From assembly GCF_001672775.1 (NCBI RefSeq), contig NZ_LZKJ01000078.1, positions 1 through 64,000 of the forward strand: DNA of 64,000 bases, given 5' to 3'. Under the pieces are notes generated by a model. The model saw nothing but the letters and a program-made list of their open reading frames with translations. It was not told where the DNA came from and searched no databases. This document shows positions 46,519 to 56,426 of the stretch, one piece after another. The stretch comes from Mycobacterium kyorinense (GTDB lineage: Bacteria; Actinomycetota; Actinomycetes; Mycobacteriales; Mycobacteriaceae). The first letter of the stretch is position 1. Every line of letters starts with the position of its first letter. A program made the position numbers and the translations under genes.

Positions 46519-48030
46519 GCCCTCGCCGACTCCGAAGAACTGGTACTCGGCGGGCCGCAGTGAGCGGGTGCCGAGCCAGTACTGCCAGGTGTAGCCGCCC
46601 CACAGCACGGTGTTCTTGCCGTGCTCGTCGAGATACCAGCTGCTGCAGCCGCCGCTGTTCCACACGGAGGGACCCAGCATGCGCTGCAACTCCGCGTTGA
46701 ATCGGTCCTGCGCGGCGCGCGTCGGCGCCAGCGCCTGCGCACCCCGCTTGTCGCAGGTCTTAATCGCATCGGCGACGTAGCGGATCTGCGATTCGATCAT
46801 GAACACCACCGAGTTGTGTCCCAGGCCGGTGTTCGGCCCCAACAGGAAGAACAGGTTGGGGACGTCGGCGACGGTGATGCCGCGGTGGGCGCCCAGCCCT
46901 TCCCGGTTCCAGCGGTCGATCAAGTCCTCCCCGTGCATTCCCTTGATCTGCACGTAGGTGTAGGAATCGGTGACGTGAAAGCCGGTGCCGTAGACGATCA
47001 CGTCGACCTGCCGCTCGGTGCCATCAGCCGTCACGATCCCGGTGGGCGTGATGCGGGAGATGGGGTCGGTGACCAGTTCGGTCTTGGGGTCGGCGACTGC
47101 ACCGTAGTACGTGGAGGAGTTCAGGATCCGCTTGCAGCCGATGCGGTAGTTCGGGGTCAGCTTGCGGCGCAGCTCGCGGTCCTTGACCGATCGGCGAATG
47201 TTGTACTTGGCGTAGGCCTCGATGAACTTCAGCAGGTTCGGCCTCTTGGTCATGCCGATGGCCAGCGCCTCGTGCCCCCAGTAGATCGCGAGGCGCACCA
47301 GCGCCCGCAGCCCCGGAACGTTTTCCATTGCCCGACGCAGGGTCAGCGGAAGCTCGGGGTTGGCGCGCGGCACCACCCACGGCGGGGTGCGTTGGTAGAG
47401 CTGGAGTTCGGCGACCTCGTCGATGATTTCGGGCACGATCTGAATAGCGCTGGCGCCGGTGCCGATCACCGCGACACGCTTGCCGGCTAGCTCGACGTCG
47501 TGGTCCCACTGCGCGGAATGAAAAGCGGGACCGCGGAATTCATCGCGGCCCTCGATATCGGGCATCGAGGGGATATGCAGCGCCCCGGCCCCCGAGATGA
47601 GGAACTGGGCAACGTATTCACGCCCGTCGGCGGTGAATACGTGCCAGCGGAGTTCGTCGTCGTCCCAGTGGCCACGATCGACCAGGGAATTGAACACGAT
47701 GTGGCGGCGCAACCCGTACTTCTCGGTGACGCCCTTGAGGTAGTCCCAGATCTCGGGCTGATAAGAGAACGGGTTCTTCCAATCCGGCTTGGGCTCAAAG
47801 GAAAACGAATAGAGGTGCGACGGGATGTCACATGCGCACCCCGGATAGCTGTTGTCTCGCCAAGTGCCCCCGATGTCGCCGGCCTTCTCCAGGATGACGA
47901 AGTCCACCCCCTGGCGCTGCAGCGCGATGGCCATGCCCAGGCCGGAAAAGCCGGTCCCGATGATGACTGCGCGGGTATGTACGGGACTCTGCTGCGCCTG
48001 AGTTTGCGGCGTCGCCTCGGTCATCGTCAT
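46483..48030 (-). CDS. Flavin-containing Baeyer-Villiger-type monooxygenase (Rv3049c type)
   Basis: A 515-residue FAD/NADPH enzyme. Seen: RAVIIGTGFSGLGMAIALQR, ILEKAGDIGGTWRDNSYPGC, the BVMO fingerprint FRGPAFHSAQWD, second nucleotide loop VAVIGTGASAIQIVPEI and DVIVYGTGFHVTDS. Such enzymes oxidise ketones to esters; the substrate here is unknown. ATG 48030 or 48024 starts it. Confidence 0.9.
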   Translation of the reverse strand: MTMTEATPQTQAQQSPVHTRAVIIGTGFSGLGMAIALQRQGVDFVILEKAGDIGGTWRDNSYPGCACDIPSHLYSFSFEPKPDWKNPFSYQPEIWDYLKGVTEKYGLRRHIVFNSLVDRGHWDDDELRWHVFTADGREYVAQFLISGAGALHIPSMPDIEGRDEFRGPAFHSAQWDHDVELAGKRVAVIGTGASAIQIVPEIIDEVAELQLYQRTPPWVVPRANPELPLTLRRAMENVPGLRALVRLAIYWGHEALAIGMTKRPNLLKFIEAYAKYNIRRSVKDRELRRKLTPNYRIGCKRILNSSTYYGAVADPKTELVTDPISRITPTGIVTADGTERQVDVIVYGTGFHVTDSYTYVQIKGMHGEDLIDRWNREGLGAHRGITVADVPNLFFLLGPNTGLGHNSVVFMIESQIRYVADAIKTCDKRGAQALAPTRAAQDRFNAELQRMLGPSVWNSGGCSSWYLDEHGKNTVLWGGYTWQYWLGTRSLRPAEYQFFGVGEGSRAARKAVTAQ

Positions 48031-48119
48031 AAGCGCCGCTCCTCATCGCTTCGCTCTGCATCGTCGTCGACGCGTGTCATAACCGTCGATCCTACCTGGG
48101 AACGCCGGTACCGGGTACT

Positions 48120-48785
48120 TCAGCGCCCGTCGGTCAATAGGGCGATGGATTGACGCAGCTGCTGCTCGGGCGGAGCAGGCGGCAGCGGTGCCTCGGGCCG
48201 GGACCGAAACGCGTCGACCATCAACGCTGCGAACCGGCGCCAGGTCTCCGGGGCCGCGCTACCGGTGGTTCTCAGTACGCCGGCGTTGGCCATCAACATG
48301 ACAACGATGTCGGCGGCGGCGACATCGGGCCGCAGAATGCCCTCGGCCTGTGCCCGTCCAATGAGCAGCCTGACCTTCTCCACGGTCTCGTTGGTGCGCT
48401 GCTCGACGACGCTGCTGGCCGGAAACGCGGTGGTCAACAAATCGCGCAGACCAGCATCGCTCGCCTGCAACTCGCACAACTCAAAGACCAACGCCCGAAA
48501 GCCCTCCCAGGCGTGGGGATTGTCCAGCGCGCGGTCCACCGCCTCGGTATAGCGGGACATGTTGCGCTCGAACGCGGCGGCCGCCAGATCAGCGCGGGTG
48601 GGGAAGCGCCGGTAGAGCGTGGCCACACCTACCCCGGCGCGGCCGGCGATCTCTTCCAGCGGCACCGACAGGCCACGCTCGGCGAACAACTCGGCGGCCG
48701 CGGCCAAAATCCGGTCCCGGTTGAGTTTCGCGTCGGCCCGAAGTGGCCTGGCTCCCTTCGCGCGCCCGGATGCGCCTGAAATCAC
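48120..48785 (-). CDS. TetR family regulator next to MFS gene
   Basis: A TetR protein of about 221 residues: LNRDRILAAAAELFAERGLS, PLEEIAGRAGVGVATLYRRF, PTRADLAAAAFERNMSRY. GTG 48785 (ISGASGRAKGARPLRAD) is preferred to the start at 48824, since the latter lies in the inverted repeat. Divergent from the MFS transporter with a long dyad between; it is probably its repressor. Confidence 0.85.
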   Translation of the reverse strand: MISGASGRAKGARPLRADAKLNRDRILAAAAELFAERGLSVPLEEIAGRAGVGVATLYRRFPTRADLAAAAFERNMSRYTEAVDRALDNPHAWEGFRALVFELCELQASDAGLRDLLTTAFPASSVVEQRTNETVEKVRLLIGRAQAEGILRPDVAAADIVVMLMANAGVLRTTGSAAPETWRRFAALMVDAFRSRPEAPLPPAPPEQQLRQSIALLTDGR

Positions 48786-48807
48786 AGGCCAACCATACCT
48801 ACTGAAC

Positions 48808-48867
48808 TGGAGGGTGGCATCCACTTATGCGTATCGTCGAGCTGACGTAAGTGGTAACCACCCTCCA
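48808..48867. promoter_or_regulatory. Long inverted repeat between tetR and MFS genes
   Basis: TGGAGGGTGG (48808-48817) pairs with CCACCCTCCA (48858-48867), and inside it CCACTTA (48821-48827) pairs with TAAGTGG (48848-48854). Two nested dyads fit TetR operator sites controlling both divergent genes. Confidence 0.7.
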
Positions 48868-48887
48868 CATATGAATGGAGCACATAC

Positions 48888-50459
48888 ATGGCCGTCACCC
48901 TGACCGCCCCCGAACTCACCCGCGGAGCCCGGCACCGGGCGCCCGGCCACCGTGGGATACGGGGCAATCCGTGGTGGACGTTGATCGCCGTGTCGATCGG
49001 CGTCATCATGGTGGGCCTCGACGCATCCGTGGTAGCCATCGCCAACCCGCGCATCGCCACCGATCTGCGGGCATCGCTGTCGGACCTGCAGTGGATCACC
49101 GATGCCTACATGCTCGCGCTGGCGTCGCTGCTGATCTTCGGCGGAAAACTCGGCGACCGCTTTGGGCGCCGGCAGGTGTTCTTCATCGGCGTGGTCGGCT
49201 TCGCCGCCACGTCGGTGGGCATTGGCCTGGTCGGCAGCGTCGCCGGCGTCATTGCGCTGCGCACGTTGCAGGGTGTCTTCGGCGCGCTGTTGATGCCGAG
49301 CACGCTGGCCATCGTGCGGGCGACGTTCCCGCCCGAGAAGCTCAACACCGCCGTCGGGATCTGGGGTGCCGCATCGGGGGTGTCGATCGCGGCCGGTCCC
49401 ATCGTCGGCGGGCTGCTGGTCGAGCACGTCAGCTGGGAATCGGTGTTCTACATCAATGCGCCGATCGCCGCCGCTGCGTTGTTGATCGGCGGACGCGCCA
49501 TCGTCGAGAGTCGCAGCGGCGGCGAACACCGTCTCGACGTCCCCGGCATCACCACGTTGTCCGGCGGCCTGTTCCTGATCGTCTTCGGTCTGATCAAGGC
49601 GCAGAACTGGGGCTGGCTGGCGGGTAGCACGCTGCTGGTCCTGCTGGCAGGCTTGGCCGCAGTGGCCGTGTTTGTGCTGATCGAGTTCCGCACAGCTGAA
49701 CCGCTGCTGCCGATGCGGCTGTTCGCCAACCGGTCGCTGTCGATCGGCACCGCCGTTGTCGTCATCGACTTCTTCGCGCTGTTCGGCGCGGTGTTCTTCC
49801 TGTCGCTGTACCTGCAGAACGTGCAAGGCTTCTCCCCCGTCGAAACCGGTGTGCGCACGCTGCCGCTGAGCGTTGCGCTGATGGTCACCGCACCGCTGTC
49901 CGGCTGGCTCACCGAGAAGTTCGGTCCGCGCCCGGCGATGGTGGTCGGATTGGCTGCCGTTGCGGCCGGGTTGTTCTCGTTGACGTTCCTGCGAGCCGAT
50001 TCCGGCTATTCGGCGCTGTGGCCGGCTTTTGTGCTGCTGGGCGCGGGCATCGGCCTGGTGCTGACGGCCAGCTCGGACGCGATCATCGGTAACGCCAGCG
50101 TCGACGACGCCGGGGTGGCCGGCGGCTTGCAAAGCACCGCGGTGCAGCTGGGCGGGGTGCTGGGCACGACGATCCTCGGCTCGGTGCTCTCCAGCCGGGT
50201 TGGTGCGGTGCTCGTCGACCAGCTCACCGGCGCCGGTACGCCCGCACCGGTGGCGGCAAAGTTGACAGCGGCCAAAGAGCTGGTGGCCCAAGGGGTTTCG
50301 CCGACAGCTCCAGGCATCCCGGCGCCGCTGGCACACGCGGTGGCGCAGGGCAGCCACGGCGCGTTCATGGTCGGCCTGCACGCGTCGATGATCGTGGCCG
50401 CGGTGGCGGCCGGCATCGGCGCGCTGGTCGCCCTGTTGGTGCGCCGCGGCGAAAACTAG
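48888..50459 (+). CDS. MFS drug transporter, DHA2 (14-helix) family
   Basis: A 523-residue membrane protein. Seen: GVIMVGLDASVVAIANPRIA, motif D1 QWITDAYMLALASLLIFGGK, motif A GKLGDRFGRRQVFFIG, and a motif C-like GAASGVSIAAGPIVGGLLV stretch, all typical of proton-driven multidrug exporters such as Stp/EmrB. ATG 48888 with GGAG 9 bases before. The TetR/MFS pair is absent from this place in M. tuberculosis. Confidence 0.9.
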   Translation: MAVTLTAPELTRGARHRAPGHRGIRGNPWWTLIAVSIGVIMVGLDASVVAIANPRIATDLRASLSDLQWITDAYMLALASLLIFGGKLGDRFGRRQVFFIGVVGFAATSVGIGLVGSVAGVIALRTLQGVFGALLMPSTLAIVRATFPPEKLNTAVGIWGAASGVSIAAGPIVGGLLVEHVSWESVFYINAPIAAAALLIGGRAIVESRSGGEHRLDVPGITTLSGGLFLIVFGLIKAQNWGWLAGSTLLVLLAGLAAVAVFVLIEFRTAEPLLPMRLFANRSLSIGTAVVVIDFFALFGAVFFLSLYLQNVQGFSPVETGVRTLPLSVALMVTAPLSGWLTEKFGPRPAMVVGLAAVAAGLFSLTFLRADSGYSALWPAFVLLGAGIGLVLTASSDAIIGNASVDDAGVAGGLQSTAVQLGGVLGTTILGSVLSSRVGAVLVDQLTGAGTPAPVAAKLTAAKELVAQGVSPTAPGIPAPLAHAVAQGSHGAFMVGLHASMIVAAVAAGIGALVALLVRRGEN

Positions 50460-51205
50460 CTCGCGGCGGTGTCGCGCGGCGCCGCCTGGTGAATCGGCAA
50501 ATCGGGGTTCAGGTCGATGCCGAGTAGCTCGGCGGTGCCGCTGATGACGCCCATCATGATCGTCGTCAGATGCGCCACGAATTCGTCGTGCGGCATGCGA
50601 CGCGGGCTGTCCGGCTCGGGGCCCAGCCACCAGTCGGTGGCCGATTGCGCCGAACCGAATGCGGCGAATGCGGCGAGTTCGATCGCGGCGGCGTCGAGGT
50701 CCATTTCCCGCATCTCGTTGTTGAACATCTCGGCCATCGCCAAGGTGATGCCGCGGCCCTCGTTCAAAGCGCGCATCGTGGACTCGGACCGCTCCGGGAA
50801 GCGGCCCTGGATGAAGAACCGCAGCACGTTGGGATGCTGCTCGACGAGGTTGACATACTCCTCGACACTGCGCCGGATAATGTCGCGGGCCGAGCTGGTG
50901 GCGAAGTCGACCGATGGAAAGACCGCCGCCCACAACATGTCGCGCAGCCGTTCCCCGATTGCCTGGAACAGATCTGACTTGTCGTGGAAATGCCGGTAGA
51001 TCTTGGGTTTGGCGGTGCCGGCCTCTTCGGCGATCTCGCGGACGCTGAGATCCGGCCCCAGCCGGTCGATGGCGCGGAAGGCCGCCTCGACGATTTCACC
51101 CCGAACCTTTTTGCGGTGCTCGCGCCAACGTTCGCTGCGCGCGTCGACCTTGCCGCCCGGTTTTGCGCCGGGATGGGGCCGGGGAATTCTCACCACGCCA
51201 AGCAC
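50456..51205 (-). CDS. TetR family regulator (Rv3050c type)
   Basis: A 249-residue TetR protein: RPHPGAKPGGKVDARSERWR, helix-turn-helix LSVREIAEEAGTAKPKIYRHFHDKSDLF near residues 53-80. Closely resembles Rv3050c in its N-terminal tag and length. Its regulon is unknown. The gene end overlaps the MFS end by four bases (convergent). Confidence 0.86.
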   Translation of the reverse strand: MLGVVRIPRPHPGAKPGGKVDARSERWREHRKKVRGEIVEAAFRAIDRLGPDLSVREIAEEAGTAKPKIYRHFHDKSDLFQAIGERLRDMLWAAVFPSVDFATSSARDIIRRSVEEYVNLVEQHPNVLRFFIQGRFPERSESTMRALNEGRGITLAMAEMFNNEMREMDLDAAAIELAAFAAFGSAQSATDWWLGPEPDSPRRMPHDEFVAHLTTIMMGVISGTAELLGIDLNPDLPIHQAAPRDTAAS

Positions 51206-51367
51206 TGTACCGCTTAGGCCCCGCTGACCTGGGCAGACCGGTCAGTGCTCCTGTCTTCCAACTTCGCCGAGCGTGAAGTGGTTGTGAGACTAGCGCCGAA
51301 AAGTCGCAATAGCTTCACATTGGGCGCCGCCGGAGCAATTGACGAGACCCGCGGATCGGCGAGATCA
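51206..51367. other. Gap between TetR and kinase genes
   Basis: 162 bases. Contains GCCGAGCGTGAAG near 51267 and, 40 bases on, AGCTTCACAT, reminiscent of degenerate mycobacterial intergenic repeats. No gene or clear promoter seen. Confidence 0.4.
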
Positions 51368-51892
51368 CTAGAGTCGGTATCGCCCGGTGGTGATACCGCG
51401 TAGGGCGACTTCGACGGTGGTTGCAACGTTCATGTGGCTGGTGTCCAGTACGTGTGCTTCGAGCGCGTCCAGGTTGCTGAACTGATGATGAAGCGAGCGG
51501 ATCGGCTCGGGTTCGGTCAGTGCATCGGCGGAGGTTCTACTGGTAGCGCGACGGAGCGTGGCGGACTCGTCGGGGCGCAGCACAAGGTAGTGCAAGTCGA
51601 TCCTGTTGGTGGTGCTCATGGCGCGGAATGCGTCGAGGAACCAGGGGCCAATGATGCCGTCGCAGATAACGTCGTAACCGCCCGCGGCATAGCCAAAAGC
51701 GCTTTGGGCTAGGACACCAATGACAATCGTATTTTGGTGATGCGCTTCAGGCAGGTGCGGCGCGACGGCGCCTTGCCGGATACAGCGCCAGAAGTCGTCA
51801 GCGTGCAGGTGCACGCTGAGTTCGAGCTTGTCGGCGACTAGTCTGGCGATGGTTGTCTTGCCGGCTCCCGGCGGCCCCGTCACAACGGTCAC
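51368..51892 (-). CDS. P-loop kinase/NTPase
   Basis: A 174-residue AAA_33-type P-loop protein: VVTGPPGAGKTTIARLVADK (Walker A near residue 6), HLHADDFWRCIRQG, YDVICDGIIGPWFLDAFRA, YLVLRPDESATLRRATSR (lid-type Arg). It resembles small-molecule kinases of the chloramphenicol phosphotransferase/zeta-like group. No antitoxin-like gene is adjacent. It lies 23 bases after nrdE in the same direction and may be co-transcribed; not at this place in M. tuberculosis. Confidence 0.78.
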   Translation of the reverse strand: MTVVTGPPGAGKTTIARLVADKLELSVHLHADDFWRCIRQGAVAPHLPEAHHQNTIVIGVLAQSAFGYAAGGYDVICDGIIGPWFLDAFRAMSTTNRIDLHYLVLRPDESATLRRATSRTSADALTEPEPIRSLHHQFSNLDALEAHVLDTSHMNVATTVEVALRGITTGRYRL

Positions 51893-51915
51893 CCTGCCGG
51901 TTCTTGCGCGTCGTC

Positions 51916-54900
51916 CTACAGCATGCAGGAGACGCAGCCCTCCACCTCAGTGCCCTCGAGGGCCATCTGGCGCAGCCGGATGTAGTACAGCGTCTTGATG
52001 CCCTTGCGCCAGGCGTAGATCTGCGCCTTGTTCACATCGCGGGTGGTGGCGGTGTCCTTGAAGAACAGCGTCAGCGAAAGCCCTTGGTCCACATGCTGGG
52101 TGGCCGCTGCGTAGGTGTCGATGATCTTCTCGTAGCCGATCTCGTAGGCGTCCTGGTAGTACTCCAGGTTGTCGTTGGTCATGTACGGCGCCGGGTAGTA
52201 AACCCGGCCGATCTTGCCTTCCTTGCGGATCTCGACCCTGGACACGATCGGGTGGATCGAACTCGTCGAGTGATTGATGTAGGAGATCGACCCGGTCGGC
52301 GGCACCGCCTGCAGGTTCTGGTTGTAGATGCCGTGCGCCTGCACCGACTCCTTCAACCGCTGCCAGTCATCCTGCGTCGGGATGCGAATGCCGGCCTCGG
52401 CGAAGAGCTCACGCACCTTGGGCGTCGCGGGCTCCCACACCTGTTCGGTGTAGCGATCGAAGAACTCCCCCGACGCGTACTTGGAGTTCTCGAAGCCCTT
52501 GAAATGTGTTCCGCGTTCAATCGCAAGACGATTCGACGCCCTTAGCGCGTGATACAGCACGCAGTAGAAGTAGATGTTGGTGAAGTCGACGCCCTCGTCG
52601 GAGCCGTAGAAGATGCGTTCTCGAGCCATGTAGCCGTGCAGGTTCATCTGGCCGAGCCCGATGGCGTGCGAGTCGTTGTTGCCCTGTTCGATCGAGGGCA
52701 CCGAGGTGATGTGCGTCTGATCAGAGACCGCCGTCAGGGCCCGGATCGCCACCTCGATGGTCTGCGCGAAATCCGGGGAGTCCATGGTCTTGGCGATGTT
52801 CAGCGACCCCAGATTGCACGAGATGTCTTTGCCCACTTTGGCATACGACAGGTCATCGTTGAACAACGACGGCGTGGACACCTGCAGGATCTCCGAGCAT
52901 AGGTTCGAGTGGGTGATCTTGCCCTCGATCGGGTTGGCCCGGTTCACCGTGTCCTCGAACATGATGTAGGGATAACCGGACTCGAACTGCAGCTCCGCCA
53001 CTGTCTGGAAGAACTCCCGTGCCTTGATCTTGGTCTTGCGGATGCGGGAGTCGTCGACCATCTCGTAGTACTTTTCGGTGACCGAGATGTCGGCAAACGG
53101 GACACCGTAGACCCGTTCGACGTCATACGGCGAGAACAGGTACATGTCCTCGTTCTTCTTGGCCAGCTCGAAGGTGATGTCCGGGATCACCACGCCCAGC
53201 GAGAGCGTCTTGATCCGGATCTTCTCGTCGGCGTTCTCCCGCTTGGTGTCTAAGAAGCGGTAGATGTCGGGGTGGTGAGCGTGCAGATAGACCGCGCCGG
53301 CGCCTTGGCGAGCACCGAGCTGATTGGCGTAGGAGAACGAGTCCTCCAGCAGCTTCATGATCGGGATGACGCCCGAACTCTGGTTCTCGATGTTCTTGAT
53401 CGGCGCACCATGTTCACGAATGTTGCTCAGCAGCAACGCGACTCCCCCGCCGCGCTTGGAAAGTTGCAGTGCGGAGTTGATCGAGCGCCCGATCGACTCC
53501 ATATTATCTTCGATGCGCAAAAGGAAGCAATTATGGACGACTGCGCCACGAATCGTGTAGGTATGAGTGCCCTCGACGTGAAGGTTATACACCGTGTCCG
53601 GAATTTCCTGCGTACCCTTCAGCTCGCGAATCCCGTACACATGCCGCCCACCTACGACCTGATAAGTCTTGCGCGACGATCCTTTTCGGCCTACGTAGTT
53701 ATATAGGTTCTTGCCGACATCGAAAATGAACTCTTCATTGGTGCCGGGCAGCCCGGGGACGAAGACCTGCCCCGTCAGGTTGCCTGCTTGGTTGACGTAC
53801 TGACGGACTGTGGACATGATGCCGACTCGACGCAGGAGGAGTTGTACCTGATCGATCAGCTCCGGATTCACCAGGTCGAGCATGATACCGCCGGTGGTGC
53901 AGCACCCGTCGCCGCGGAACAGCCCGTCTAACAGTCCGCACTGGAACTCTTCATCGGCTGTCAAGACGTCGTGAGACAACCGTTTTGCGTGGTATCCCGT
54001 CCCAACCATGGAGAGGAACAGCGAGGCGACGACCATGCTGTTGCAAACCATCCGTACCGACTGATCCGACACACTGTGGTGGACAGCAAGGTCGGCCGCG
54101 AATACCCGCTTGAACGCCGCGGCCAACTCCTGCTGATATTCGATTTCGTGTGCGCCGAGGGTGAAGTGAATACCGTTGGGCGTCACCCCATCAGATCCTG
54201 ATCGCTTGGAGATGTGGCCTTCGGCGACGTACCAACCAAGGATGAGGCCGAGGTCGTACGACTCTTCGACGTAGCGGTTCACCGAAACGAAGCCGATCCG
54301 GTGGCGCTGCTTGCTGCGGTGCTTCGCGTCGGAGTTGACCTTGCGGATGAGCCCGTCGACCTCTTCGTACACGCCCGAGCCGACATACTTCATCAGGTCA
54401 TACACGCGCGGCTCGCGCCCCTCCAACGGGGCCGCCGTCACGATGAAATCCGTAGGCTGAACGTCTTTGGCCGCTAGCCATACAAATCCATTGAACGGAT
54501 CAGCACCATCGCCGTCGATGAGACTCTCGACCTCACGGGTTGTCCACACGAGGATCGGGTGCTCCGGAGTGCATCGGATCGGCTCTTTGTGCCCGAAGTG
54601 GGAAATCGAGACCAGGGCTTGGTCATTGGGGTTCTCGACAACGGACTCGACTACGGAAAAGGATCCGTCGTGCGAGAGCACCCGGTCACCGGCCTGCAAA
54701 GTCTCGATCGCCTTCGGCCCGTCAGGTGTGTCAACCGGCGTTCCGGCCGGAAAGCAGCTCACTGGCTCACCGCGCTGCTTCTTGCCGGAGTTGAGAAACG
54801 TCGGGGTGGCCGGCTGGAAGCGGCCCTCGATGACCTCGTCGACGAGCTGCTCGGCCAATTTGGTGTCACCGGCGGCCAACGTCAGCGCCACCATGACCAC

Positions 54901-55314
54901 CCGGTCTTCGAAGCGCTCCAGATACCGCTTCCCGTCAAAGGTCTTCAGCGTGTAGGAGGTGTAGTACTTGAACGCACCCAGAAACGTCGGGAACCGAAAC
55001 TTCTTGGCGTAGGCCCGATCCAGCAGCGTCTTGACGAAGTTGCGCGAGTACTGGTCGAGAACCTCACGCTCGTAGTAGTTCTCGCGGATCAGGTAGTCGA
55101 GCTTCTCGTCCTGATTGTGGAAGAACACCGTGTTCTGATTGACGTGCTGCAAGAAGAACTGATGCGCGGCTTCCCGGTCCTTGTCGAACTGGATCTTGCC
55201 GTCGGCGTCGTACAGATTGAGCATCGCGTTGAGGGCGTGATAGTCCGTCTCGCCCGGCAACGTGTTGTGCCCGGCCGGCGTTACACGTTCTGCAGTTGCG
55301 GCGGTTGGTGGCAC
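51916..55314 (-). CDS. nrdE: Class Ib ribonucleotide reductase large subunit with an intein
   Basis: The frame codes 1132 residues, of which 409 are an intein and 723 the mature NrdE. Extein seen: ATP-independent N-terminus [40 protein letters not shown], then after the intein [55 protein letters not shown], and the C-terminal redox pair EGCVSCML. It reduces ribonucleotide diphosphates with NrdF2. GTG 55314 is chosen because GGAAGGA lies 5 bases upstream and relatives begin PPT; TTG 55329 is open but lies in that site. It overlaps nrdI by 34 bases. Confidence 0.94.
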   Translation of the reverse strand: MPPTAATAERVTPAGHNTLPGETDYHALNAMLNLYDADGKIQFDKDREAAHQFFLQHVNQNTVFFHNQDEKLDYLIRENYYEREVLDQYSRNFVKTLLDRAYAKKFRFPTFLGAFKYYTSYTLKTFDGKRYLERFEDRVVMVALTLAAGDTKLAEQLVDEVIEGRFQPATPTFLNSGKKQRGEPVSCFPAGTPVDTPDGPKAIETLQAGDRVLSHDGSFSVVESVVENPNDQALVSISHFGHKEPIRCTPEHPILVWTTREVESLIDGDGADPFNGFVWLAAKDVQPTDFIVTAAPLEGREPRVYDLMKYVGSGVYEEVDGLIRKVNSDAKHRSKQRHRIGFVSVNRYVEESYDLGLILGWYVAEGHISKRSGSDGVTPNGIHFTLGAHEIEYQQELAAAFKRVFAADLAVHHSVSDQSVRMVCNSMVVASLFLSMVGTGYHAKRLSHDVLTADEEFQCGLLDGLFRGDGCCTTGGIMLDLVNPELIDQVQLLLRRVGIMSTVRQYVNQAGNLTGQVFVPGLPGTNEEFIFDVGKNLYNYVGRKGSSRKTYQVVGGRHVYGIRELKGTQEIPDTVYNLHVEGTHTYTIRGAVVHNCFLLRIEDNMESIGRSINSALQLSKRGGGVALLLSNIREHGAPIKNIENQSSGVIPIMKLLEDSFSYANQLGARQGAGAVYLHAHHPDIYRFLDTKRENADEKIRIKTLSLGVVIPDITFELAKKNEDMYLFSPYDVERVYGVPFADISVTEKYYEMVDDSRIRKTKIKAREFFQTVAELQFESGYPYIMFEDTVNRANPIEGKITHSNLCSEILQVSTPSLFNDDLSYAKVGKDISCNLGSLNIAKTMDSPDFAQTIEVAIRALTAVSDQTHITSVPSIEQGNNDSHAIGLGQMNLHGYMARERIFYGSDEGVDFTNIYFYCVLYHALRASNRLAIERGTHFKGFENSKYASGEFFDRYTEQVWEPATPKVRELFAEAGIRIPTQDDWQRLKESVQAHGIYNQNLQAVPPTGSISYINHSTSSIHPIVSRVEIRKEGKIGRVYYPAPYMTNDNLEYYQDAYEIGYEKIIDTYAAATQHVDQGLSLTLFFKDTATTRDVNKAQIYAWRKGIKTLYYIRLRQMALEGTEVEGCVSCML
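53530..54756 (-). other. NrdE intein with LAGLIDADG homing endonuclease
   Basis: 409 codons inserted between VS and CFLLRIEDN. Block A is [13 protein letters not shown] at residue 1; block B is CTPEHPILV (Thr63, His66); block F/G is [21 protein letters not shown] with the last His-Asn at 408-409. The +1 extein residue is Cys, which is the NrdE active-site cysteine. Endonuclease motifs: [13 protein letters not shown] at residues 169-181 and [11 protein letters not shown] at 274-284, each keeping an acidic residue. All splicing residues are present, so it should be an active, protein-splicing mobile element. Confidence 0.94.
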
Positions 55315-55730
55315 GTGTCGTCCTTCCAAAAGTCAGCCAAACCGGCGCGGACGGCGTCTACGTCGTCCGGGGTTCCCATCAGTTCGAAGCGGTACAGGTA
55401 CGAAACGCCGCACTTGCGGGAGATCACGTTGCCCGCATAGGCGAATTCGGCACCGAAGTTGTTGTTGCCCGCGGCGATCACGCCGCGGATCAACGAGCGG
55501 TTGTGTTCGTTGTTCAAGAAGGCGATGACCTGCTTGGGGACATATCCGCCGTCATTGATATTCGGAGTGGCCCGGCCACCGCCGTAAGTAGGCAGCACCA
55601 GAACGTAAGGGCGGTCCACCTCGATGCGGCCGTGCAGCGGTATCCGCGTGGCCGGAATGCCCAGCTTCTGCACGAAGCGATGGGTGTTCTCCGACACGCT
55701 GGAGAAATACACCAGGCTGCACGACTGCAC
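55281..55730 (-). CDS. nrdI: Flavodoxin-like NrdI protein
   Basis: A 149-residue FMN protein: [20 protein letters not shown] (FMN phosphate loop), [34 protein letters not shown]. NrdI supplies oxidant for assembling the manganese-tyrosyl radical in NrdF. GTG 55730 follows GGAG by six bases. Confidence 0.94.
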   Translation of the reverse strand: MQSCSLVYFSSVSENTHRFVQKLGIPATRIPLHGRIEVDRPYVLVLPTYGGGRATPNINDGGYVPKQVIAFLNNEHNRSLIRGVIAAGNNNFGAEFAYAGNVISRKCGVSYLYRFELMGTPDDVDAVRAGLADFWKDDTCHQPPQLQNV

Positions 55731-55747
55731 CGCGATCTCCTGACCGG

Positions 55748-55987
55748 CTATGCGCTCAGCGCAGCGCTTGCCAGCGCCTTGATCCGGTCCGGACGAAAGC
55801 CCGACCAGTGCTCGTTGCCGGCCACCACGACCGGGGCCTGCAGATAACCCAGCGCCATCACGTAGTCGCGCGCTTCACTGTCGATCGAGATGTCGACCGT
55901 TTCGTAAGCGATGCCCTGTTTGTCCAGCGCCTTGTAGGTGGCGTTGCACTGCACACACGCCGGCTTGGTGTAAACGGTGATGCTCAT
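55748..55987 (-). CDS. nrdH: Glutaredoxin-like electron donor NrdH
   Basis: A 79-residue NrdH-redoxin: [20 protein letters not shown] with the CVQC redox pair, and [20 protein letters not shown], the WSGFRPD signature. It reduces NrdE. ATG 55987 (MSITVY) is chosen; an ATG 51 bases upstream gives a non-family extension. First gene of nrdHIE. Confidence 0.95.
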   Translation of the reverse strand: MSITVYTKPACVQCNATYKALDKQGIAYETVDISIDSEARDYVMALGYLQAPVVVAGNEHWSGFRPDRIKALASAALSA

Positions 55988-56426
55988 CGGCGATACCACT
56001 CCTCTGTGGAAGATGACGAACTTGACACGGACTGGCAACTACTGTGGTACTGCGTCTGCACTGCTGGTTCAGCAGCCCGCCATGACCCGAAATTCCCATC
56101 TTCGCCAACCGCATCGGCGACTCTTCATCAAGCATATCGAGTCTTTCGGCGCGGCCCGGCTGACCAGGTGTGCCCGGGGCCTGTCGGTGTCCGGAACACT
56201 ACACCTAGTGGCCGTCAATAAGAAGAGATACAAGATATTCTGAACAACATTCATGAAATTCCCTGGTCGTAAGCCCACTGCGGCGAGCGTCATCGGCGTG
56301 TCGTAGATCACAATCCGGCTGTGTCCGGCCGGGTGGGATCCATGCGCTCAGATCTACCATCGACCACCGACAACTACCGGCCAACGATTCTCGCCGGCTC
56401 GCCACAGCAAACTTGCCGGGCAGGCG
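55988..56426. other. Long upstream region of nrdHIE
   Basis: About 440 bases without a gene. It has an A/T-rich core (56215-56265) with the NrdR box pair at 56196-56243. No convincing small ORF was seen; the short frames here lack ribosome sites and family features. Confidence 0.6.
56196..56243. promoter_or_regulatory. nrdH: Candidate NrdR box pair before nrdHIE
   Basis: Box 1, 56196-56211, is ACACTACACCTAGTGG; box 2, 56228-56243, is ATACAAGATATTCTGA. They match the NrdR consensus at about 12 and 11 of 16 positions. Centres are 32 bases apart, as in front of nrdF2. They lie about 210 bases before nrdH, so a long leader is implied. Confidence 0.55.

Noticed and set aside
48825..50933. 702-residue minus-strand ORF
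   Set aside because: Antisense shadow of the MFS gene, with Arg/Gln/His-rich sequence typical of GC-rich false frames.
55977..56426. Small ORFs before nrdH
   Set aside because: No family features or ribosome sites; the region is better explained as promoter.
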